Both the position numbers and the translations under genes were made by a program. Shown here piece by piece: positions 15,510-20,036 of a stretch of DNA of 20,036 nucleotides (position 1 is its first letter; each line of letters starts with the position of its first letter). The DNA comes from DSNY01 sp037442465 (GTDB lineage Bacteria > Pseudomonadota > Gammaproteobacteria > Burkholderiales > Burkholderiaceae_F). Under the pieces are notes generated by a model. The model had not been told where the DNA came from. It worked only from the letters and a program-made list of their open reading frames with translations, and did not search any database. The stretch is from positions 1-20,036 of the forward strand of contig JBBIQI010000041.1 in the NCBI GenBank assembly GCA_037442465.1. Reading direction: 5' to 3'.

Positions 15510-15980
15510 CTAGATGAACAGGCTGATGTCGGCGTTGCCGGCGAAACCCAGGAACATCGTGGCCCCGCCGAACTGCGTCTGCGGAATGAAGTCGTCCTTG
15601 GTGAAGTCGAACAGATCGACCGTCATCTGGCAGCCGATGAACTTGACGTCAGACTCGATGCACAGATTGCGCAGTTCCTCGATCGATGCCACGCCCTTGG
15701 ACTTGATCTTGTTCTTCATCATCATCGTGGCCATCGACTCCATGCCCGGCAGCGCCTGCACCAGTACGGGCATCGGCACCGGCATCGGCATGGCCGGATT
15801 GGCGAGCGGACTGATCTTCAGGTCCGACAGGTCCTTCTTCAGCAACGTCAGCCCGTAGAAGGTGAAGAAGATCTGCACTTCGTAGCCGAGCGACGCCGCG
15901 GTCGAAGCGAGGATGAACGGCGGGTACGCCCAGTCGAGCGTCCCCTTGGTGGCGATCAACGCCATTTTTTTCTGGCTCAC
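15510..15980 (-). CDS. dsrE2: DsrE2-like sulfurtransferase (DsrE/DsrF/DrsH-like), 156 aa
   Basis: Member of the DsrE2 family, sulfane-sulfur carrier proteins that exchange sulfur with TusA. Visible features: the N-terminal MALIATKGTLDWAYPPFILAS, a hydrophobic region at about 19-47, a Met/Pro-rich loop (AMPMPVPMP at 63-71), and the conserved SDVKFIGCQMT with Cys117, the likely sulfur-binding residue. A second Cys107 is nearby. The start is a GTG at 15978-15980 with GAGAGG 5 nt upstream; an internal ATG is five codons later. It follows tusA on the same strand, the usual tusA-dsrE2 pairing in chemolithotrophic sulfur oxidisers, with the soxY gene next beyond the gap. It has the expected length (about 155 aa). 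Confidence 0.9.
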   Translation of the reverse strand: MSQKKMALIATKGTLDWAYPPFILASTAASLGYEVQIFFTFYGLTLLKKDLSDLKISPLANPAMPMPVPMPVLVQALPGMESMATMMMKNKIKSKGVASIEELRNLCIESDVKFIGCQMTVDLFDFTKDDFIPQTQFGGATMFLGFAGNADISLFI

Positions 15981-16002
15981 GGCAGCCTCTCGCTGTTCGT
16001 CG

Positions 16003-16031
16003 GCGCGCCGCGGCGGTCAGCCGCGGCGCGC
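16003..16031 (-). terminator. Very strong GC hairpin between tusA and dsrE2
   Basis: A perfect 12-bp stem (core CGCGCCGCGGC / GCCGCGGCGCG) with a 5-nt loop GGTCA. It lies about 23 bp before the dsrE2 GTG on the minus strand and has no U tract. It is more likely an mRNA-processing or translation-control element than a simple terminator. Confidence 0.45.
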
Positions 16032-16045
16032 GGTAGTGAATCGAG

Positions 16046-16072
16046 GGCGCGCAATCCCTGCGTCAGCGCGCC
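16046..16072 (-). terminator. Second hairpin after tusA
   Basis: GGCGCGC (16046-16052) pairs with GCGCGCC (16066-16072) across a 13-nt loop, beginning 11 nt after the tusA stop. With the neighbouring 12-bp stem it makes a double hairpin in a 103-bp intergenic region. Confidence 0.35.
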
Positions 16073-16083
16073 GCGCGGTGCGC

Positions 16084-16311
16084 TCAGCGGCGCTTCAGGT
16101 AGAACATGTACGTGCCGCCATCCTGCTCGGAGCCGAGCAGTTCGTTGCCGGTCTGTTCCGAGAAAGCCTTCATGTCGGCGACCGATCCCGCGTCGGTGGC
16201 CAGCACCTTGAGCACCTGCCCCGAGGACAGTTCGTTCAGCGCCTTGCGGGTCTTGACGATGGGCATCGGACAGGCCAGCCCGCGCGCGTCGAGTTCCTTG
16301 TCGTACTTCAT
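16084..16311 (-). CDS. tusA: TusA-family sulfurtransferase, 75 aa
   Basis: Small cytoplasmic sulfur carrier. The signature ARGLACPMPIVKTRKAL contains the active Cys14 in CPxP; the rest has the two-layer TusA pattern (GQVLKVLATDAGSVADM). The length of 75 aa is normal. The start is set by AGGAG 7 nt before the ATG at 16309-16311; the open frame extends 34 codons upstream but without family character. It precedes dsrE2 and the sox genes on the same strand, so a role in handing sulfane sulfur to or from a cytoplasmic oxidation pathway is more likely than the tRNA thiolation role of E. coli TusA. Confidence 0.95.
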   Translation of the reverse strand: MKYDKELDARGLACPMPIVKTRKALNELSSGQVLKVLATDAGSVADMKAFSEQTGNELLGSEQDGGTYMFYLKRR

Positions 16312-16530
16312 CCGGAGTCTCCTGGCGTTTTCGGCCCTCCGCGCGCGCAGCGCGGGGACGGGCCGGTTCCTCAATTGCGCGTCACAGTGTAGCGACGAAA
16401 CGATTGCGCGCACGCGGCCAGCCTATCGCTGCGAAGGCGTGGCGGCGCCTACCCGCATGGGTGATACAGCGCGCGCGAAGCGGCTCGCACAATCGACGCA
16501 CGCGCCGGCGTGCAACGCAGCGCGACTGTC

Positions 16531-16926
16531 ATGTCTGACCCGCCCGCAGGCGCCCGCCCCTCCATCCCGATCGTCGCGATTGAGCGCGCACAACGCGCCG
16601 CCACCGGCGCCGACCACGCGTGCAGCGGTGCCGAATCGTTCGCCTTGATGGTGCTCGGCGATTCGATGGTTCCCGAATTCGAAGACGGCGACATCATCGT
16701 GATCGAGCCCGAGGGCTTGGCCACCGACGGCTCGTTCGTGCTCGCCTTCTGGCAGGACGAATGGTTCTTTCGCCGACTCGTGCGCGGCGACGACGGCTGG
16801 CTGCTGCGCGCGCTCAACCCGCGTTACCCGGACATCGCACTGCCCGACCTGCGTCCGGTGCGCGGCGTGATCACGCAGAAAAGCCGGCCCGGTCGGCGAC
16901 GGGCACTGAAGCGCTACGTCGACTAG
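16531..16926 (+). CDS. S24/LexA-fold peptidase-like protein without helix-turn-helix, 131 aa
   Basis: A stand-alone LexA/UmuD/signal-peptidase-like domain. The serine motif is LGDSMVPEFEDGDIIVIEP (Ser45), exactly the S24 pattern. The strand where LexA has its catalytic lysine (VKRL type) reads FFRRL here (Arg81-Arg82), so the Ser-Lys dyad seems lost and proteolytic activity is doubtful. No DNA-binding domain precedes it. The start taken is the ATG giving MSDPPAG; a GTG seven codons upstream is also open, and no strong ribosome site marks either. It is divergent from tusA (219 bp between starts) and 13 bp upstream of the next plus-strand gene, so the two are likely co-transcribed. Function unknown. 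Confidence 0.78.
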   Translation: MSDPPAGARPSIPIVAIERAQRAATGADHACSGAESFALMVLGDSMVPEFEDGDIIVIEPEGLATDGSFVLAFWQDEWFFRRLVRGDDGWLLRALNPRYPDIALPDLRPVRGVITQKSRPGRRRALKRYVD

Positions 16927-16939
16927 ACCCGGGGCGCCG

Positions 16940-17980
16940 ATGCCGCGTGCCGATCTCGCCGCGCTCGTCGACGTCGTGCAGCGCAACTGCGATCTGGCCG
17001 ACGCGCGCCATGCGCGCGAGAAGTCGATGTGTACCTACCTGCTCGACATGCGCGAGCACTTCCGCTGGGCCGAGCAACTTCCGCTCGGCGCCGCGCCCGA
17101 CCGCGCGCGGCTGTCGGCGTGGATCGCGCAGCGAGAGCAGGTCTGGGAGCGCATGCCCGCGGCGAATGCGACCTTCGCCCCGCTGCCGCTGGGCGGCGGC
17201 ATCGACCCCTTCGACGACGACGCGGCCAACCGCTACCTGTCTGCGCATGGCTGGGTCTACGGCGCCGGCGTCGGGCTGTTCGGCGCGCCGGTGTTTTTCC
17301 TCGCCGAGCGAGCGTCCGAGCAGGTCCGAGACGGCACACGCGTGGTCGTAACCGAGCGCGAGTGGGCGCGCGGCATGGCGGCCCCGCCGGCGGTCAGCCG
17401 CGGTGACACCGTGATCGTTCGGCTCGACGCGCTGCGGCGCTGGCTGTGGACGCGCGTGGAGGCCGGCGGCCGGCGCGGCGGCGATAACGCATTCGCCGTC
17501 GCGCTGCGCGCTTATGCCGACGTCAACCCGGCGGTTGCCGTTGAGCGCATGGCGCGCGGCGAAGCCGAAACGCTGATTCTGCACGAGCTGGGCGAGTTGC
17601 GCGCGGGCGCGTTGCTGGGTGCGGACTGGCAGCGCATGGTGGTGGCGAGCCCGCGCCGGACCGAGCTCGTGCTGCGCGCGGTGCGCGATCTGCTGGCCGA
17701 CTGCCTGGTCACTTTGCCGCGATTGCTCGCGCGCGACGCGTACGCGTCGCTGCTGTTCTGGTACGCGAGCTTCGACGGGCTACGGCGCCGGCTCGCGCCC
17801 GAACTGGCCGAACCGTTCGGCGCCGGCGCGCAGCGCGTCGATCGCGAGGCTCTCGCCGACGCGGCACGCGCCGGCGCGGAAAATTGGCTTGCGCGGGCAC
17901 GCGAACTGCGGGCAGCGTGGAACGGCGGCGGCAGCGCCGCGCTCGCCCACGCCGCCGACCTGCTGTGCCCGCGTCAGTGA
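16940..17980 (+). CDS. Conserved protein of unknown function (possibly Sfum_1244-type), 346 aa
   Basis: No enzyme family is recognised with certainty; the N-terminal pattern recalls proteins named Sfum_1244 family in proteobacterial genomes. Seen in the sequence: VQRNC..ADARHA......C.YLLDMRE at residues 13-39 with Cys17, His24 and Cys31, then Trp-rich FRW; a GGGIDPFDDDAANRYL stretch at 85-100; a Gly-rich hydrophobic patch with VFFLAERAS (118-126); and LILHELGEL at 212-220, where His215, Glu216 and Glu219 could bind metal. The C-terminal third is helical and Arg/Ala-rich. No signal peptide or membrane span. The stop codon region overlaps the end of cysG by 7 bp in convergent orientation. Real-gene status is supported by tight spacing with the S24-like gene and by family-like motifs. 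Confidence 0.75.
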   Translation: MPRADLAALVDVVQRNCDLADARHAREKSMCTYLLDMREHFRWAEQLPLGAAPDRARLSAWIAQREQVWERMPAANATFAPLPLGGGIDPFDDDAANRYLSAHGWVYGAGVGLFGAPVFFLAERASEQVRDGTRVVVTEREWARGMAAPPAVSRGDTVIVRLDALRRWLWTRVEAGGRRGGDNAFAVALRAYADVNPAVAVERMARGEAETLILHELGELRAGALLGADWQRMVVASPRRTELVLRAVRDLLADCLVTLPRLLARDAYASLLFWYASFDGLRRRLAPELAEPFGAGAQRVDREALADAARAGAENWLARARELRAAWNGGGSAALAHAADLLCPRQ

Positions 17981-19419
17981 TCGGCCGTCTGCTCTCGCGC
18001 CTGTGCTGACGGCTCCGGCACCGCGCTCGCGCGCCCGGTCGCGCCTTCGAACCATGCCAGCTTGTCGCGCAATCTGACGACGTCACCGACGATCACCAGC
18101 GTCGGCGGATGCAGCCCCGCCTCCTCGACCCTGCGTGCCAGTTCGGCCAGCGGCGCGACGACGACGCGCTGCTGCGGGGTGGTCGCCTGCTGCACGACGG
18201 CCGCCGGCATGTCGGCCGGCATACCGTGCGCGATCAGTTGCTCGCACAGCGCGGGCAGGCCTAGCAGGCCCATGTAGATCACGACGGTCTGCTTCGGCCG
18301 TGCCAGCCCGTGCCAGTCGAGATCCATCGTGCCGTCCTTCAGATGCCCGGTCACCAGCACGCACGATTGCGCGTAGTCGCGATGCGTCAGCGGAATGCCC
18401 GCGTAGGCGGCGACCCCGCAGGCGGCGGTGATTCCCGGCACGACCTGGAAACGAATGCCGGCGGCGGCCAGCGATTCGATCTCCTCGCCGCCTCGGCCGA
18501 ACACGTAAGGATCGCCGCCCTTCAACCGCAGCACGCGCTGGCCCTGCCGGGCAAGCTCGACCATCAACGCGTTGATCTGCTCCTGTCGCATGGCGTGATC
18601 GGCGCGCCGTTTGCCGACGTACACACGGCGCGCGTCGCGCCGCGTCAGTTCCAGGATCGCCGGCGACACGAGGTTGTCGTACAGCACCACATCGGCCTGC
18701 TGCATCAGCCGCAGCGCTGCGAACGTCAGCAGGTCCGGATCGCCGGGACCGGCGCCGACCAGATACACCTCCCCCTCGGGGGTGCGCTGCGCGCTCTCAT
18801 CGAGTTCGCGCGCCAGCGCTTCTTCGGCCTGCCGCGGCCGGCCCGAGAACACCAGCCCCGCGATCGGCCCCTGCAGCACGCGTTCCCAGAACGGCCGGCG
18901 CGCGGGCGCAGGCAACGCACGCTGCACGCGTTCGCGAAAGCGCTGCGCCAGCCGCGCGAGCTCGCCATACGCGGCCGGGATCAGGCTTTCCAGCCGCGCG
19001 CGCAGCAGCCGCGCAAGCACCGGCGATGCGCCGCCGGTGGACACGGCGATCAGAACCGGCGAACGATCGACGATCGCCGGCAGGATGAACGAACACAGTT
19101 GCGGATCGTCCACGACGTTGACCGGGGTGCCCTGCGCCCGCGCCAGCCGCGAGACCTCGGCGTTGACCGAGCGGTCGTCGGTGGCGGCGATGACGAGCGC
19201 AACGCCGGCCAGCACCTCGCGCGAAAACGCCGCGGCGCGATGCTCGATGCGCCCTTGGCGTGCGAGTTCGGCCAGCGTGTCGCACAACTGCGGCGCGGTC
19301 ACCGTGACGCGCGCGCCGGCGTCGAGCAGCAGTTGTACCTTGCGGGCGGCGACTTCGCCGCCGCCGATCACGGCGCAACGCTCGCCGGCGAGCTTCAGGA
19401 AGATCGGCAGATGGTCCAT
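17974..19419 (-). CDS. cysG: Siroheme synthase CysG, trifunctional, 481 aa
   Basis: Makes siroheme from uroporphyrinogen III: two SAM-dependent methylations, NAD-dependent oxidation and iron chelation. The N-terminal dehydrogenase/ferrochelatase domain (about 1-205) has the NAD-binding GGGEVAARK (19-27) and VVDDPQLCSF (102-111) with the catalytic Asp region. The C-terminal methyltransferase (about 215-460) shows YLVGAGPGDPDLLT (219-232), GGDPYVFGRGGEE (301-313) and VVPGITAA (327-334). It ends in a short polar tail. The ATG lies 2 bp after the stop of the Rieske gene, so both are probably co-translated. The product would support siroheme enzymes such as sulfite or nitrite reductases, not present here. 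Confidence 0.96.
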   Translation of the reverse strand: MDHLPIFLKLAGERCAVIGGGEVAARKVQLLLDAGARVTVTAPQLCDTLAELARQGRIEHRAAAFSREVLAGVALVIAATDDRSVNAEVSRLARAQGTPVNVVDDPQLCSFILPAIVDRSPVLIAVSTGGASPVLARLLRARLESLIPAAYGELARLAQRFRERVQRALPAPARRPFWERVLQGPIAGLVFSGRPRQAEEALARELDESAQRTPEGEVYLVGAGPGDPDLLTFAALRLMQQADVVLYDNLVSPAILELTRRDARRVYVGKRRADHAMRQEQINALMVELARQGQRVLRLKGGDPYVFGRGGEEIESLAAAGIRFQVVPGITAACGVAAYAGIPLTHRDYAQSCVLVTGHLKDGTMDLDWHGLARPKQTVVIYMGLLGLPALCEQLIAHGMPADMPAAVVQQATTPQQRVVVAPLAELARRVEEAGLHPPTLVIVGDVVRLRDKLAWFEGATGRASAVPEPSAQAREQTADH

Positions 19420-19421
19420 CG

Positions 19422-20036
19422 CTACCAGTAGGCGAGGACTCGACCGCCTTCGACCTTCGACTGCCAGCGCTTCAGCGGCGTCGAACCCTTGGCAATGCAC
19501 TCGCCGGTGGTGATGTCGAACGCCCATTCGTGCTTCGGGCAGGTCAGCCGCGTGCCCTGCAATGCCAGGTGCGGAATGTTGGTCGTCTGATGCGGGCAGC
19601 GGCTGTCGTAGACGCGATATTCGTCGCTGGCGCGATAGACGAACAGGCCACGCCCGTCGCAATCGACGCGACGCGTTTCGCCCACCGCGAGTTCGTCCGC
19701 ACCCATCACGTCGCGCCAGGCGGCCGGCTGACCGAGCGCGCCGGCCTGAAACTCGGGCAGGTCCATCGCCAGGATCACGTCCACGGCCCACACGATCTTC
19801 GCCAGCCCCAGGGCGGGGAAAGCCATCAGCAGCGCGTCGAGTACTTCGGCCGGGGTGCAGCCCTCGCGCAGCGCGCGCGTCAGGTACTGGCGCAGGCCGC
19901 GCTCGGTCTGCGCATGGACCTTGGTGATCACGGAGATCAGGTTACGCGTCTTCGGGTCGAGGTTGCGGCCGGCCTCTTTCAGAAACTTCAGGTAGTGCCC
20001 CATCGCCTCGGGGCGGGCCTTCACGAGGAAGTTCAG
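19422..20036 (-). CDS. Carboxymuconolactone decarboxylase-like / Rieske [2Fe-2S] fusion protein (5' end outside window)
   Basis: Partial: the frame is open to the window edge and reads LNFLVKARPEAMG from there, with a GTG at 20024 as an unlikely start. The visible part has a helical AhpD/CMD-like domain (KTRNLISVITKVHA, then GCTPAEVLDALLMAFPALG) but no CxxC or catalytic cysteine in the expected place; its only cysteine lies in GCTPAE. Then comes a Rieske domain with CPH (Cys143, His145 counted from the GTG) and CPKH (Cys162, His165), 16 residues apart, as in ferredoxin-type Rieske proteins. No signal peptide is visible. It abuts cysG with 2 bp between them. A small electron-transfer partner for a sulfur or nitrite pathway is an inference; the substrate is unknown. 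Confidence 0.82.
   Translation of the reverse strand: MNFLVKARPEAMGHYLKFLKEAGRNLDPKTRNLISVITKVHAQTERGLRQYLTRALREGCTPAEVLDALLMAFPALGLAKIVWAVDVILAMDLPEFQAGALGQPAAWRDVMGADELAVGETRRVDCDGRGLFVYRASDEYRVYDSRCPHQTTNIPHLALQGTRLTCPKHEWAFDITTGECIAKGSTPLKRWQSKVEGGRVLAYW

Overview
The window is high-GC (about two-thirds G+C by eye) proteobacterial DNA. Gene families and gene order fit a betaproteobacterial sulfur oxidiser of the Burkholderiales/Rhodocyclales kind. This is an inference from content, since no 16S or other marker is present. Two runs of exactly 100 N (5650-5749 and 15409-15508) are scaffold joins, so it is a draft or metagenome-derived assembly and the true distances there are unknown.

Layout, right to left along the minus strand, which carries nearly everything. 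(1) 20036-17974: an edge-truncated protein joining a carboxymuconolactone-decarboxylase-like helical domain to a Rieske [2Fe-2S] domain, then cysG (siroheme synthase) 2 bp downstream. (2) 16531-17980, plus strand: a LexA/S24-fold protein without its usual catalytic lysine, followed by a 346-aa conserved protein of unknown function whose stop overlaps that of cysG. (3) 16311-9702: the sulfur oxidation cluster tusA - dsrE2 - [N gap] - soxY - soxZ - soxA - soxX - tlpA-like - soxB - periplasmic thioredoxin-like. No soxCD is present. (4) 9625-9538: tRNA-Ser(UGA). (5) 9491-4199: a nucleoside/purine-type ABC importer (double ATPase, two overlapping permeases, then a BMP-family lipoprotein), with the lipoprotein gene separated from the permeases by a repeat-rich spacer that contains an assembly gap. 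(6) 4052-2757: guanine deaminase. (7) 2603-96: a large FtsX/YbbP-type permease.

How it fits together. SoxAX would load thiosulfate onto SoxY of SoxYZ and SoxB would hydrolyse off sulfate. The two periplasmic thioredoxin-fold proteins probably keep Sox or cytochrome cysteines in the right redox state. TusA and DsrE2 are cytoplasmic sulfane-sulfur carriers. Their linkage to a Sox set without soxCD suggests that the sulfane sulfur left on SoxY is passed to a cytoplasmic pathway (rDsr or sHdr type) encoded elsewhere. CysG would supply siroheme, for example for dissimilatory or assimilatory sulfite reductase. The left half looks like an unrelated purine-salvage locus: import by the BMP-type ABC system, then deamination of guanine to xanthine.

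The features best worth a second look are the 23-bp tandem repeat with an adjacent long palindrome around the first gap, the plus-strand S24-like/unknown pair opposite the sulfur genes, the Rieske fusion with no CxxC in its helical domain, the very strong GC hairpins inside the sulfur operon, and the predicted lipoprotein form of SoxX. I did not find a clear-cut novel system; the plus-strand pair is the best candidate.
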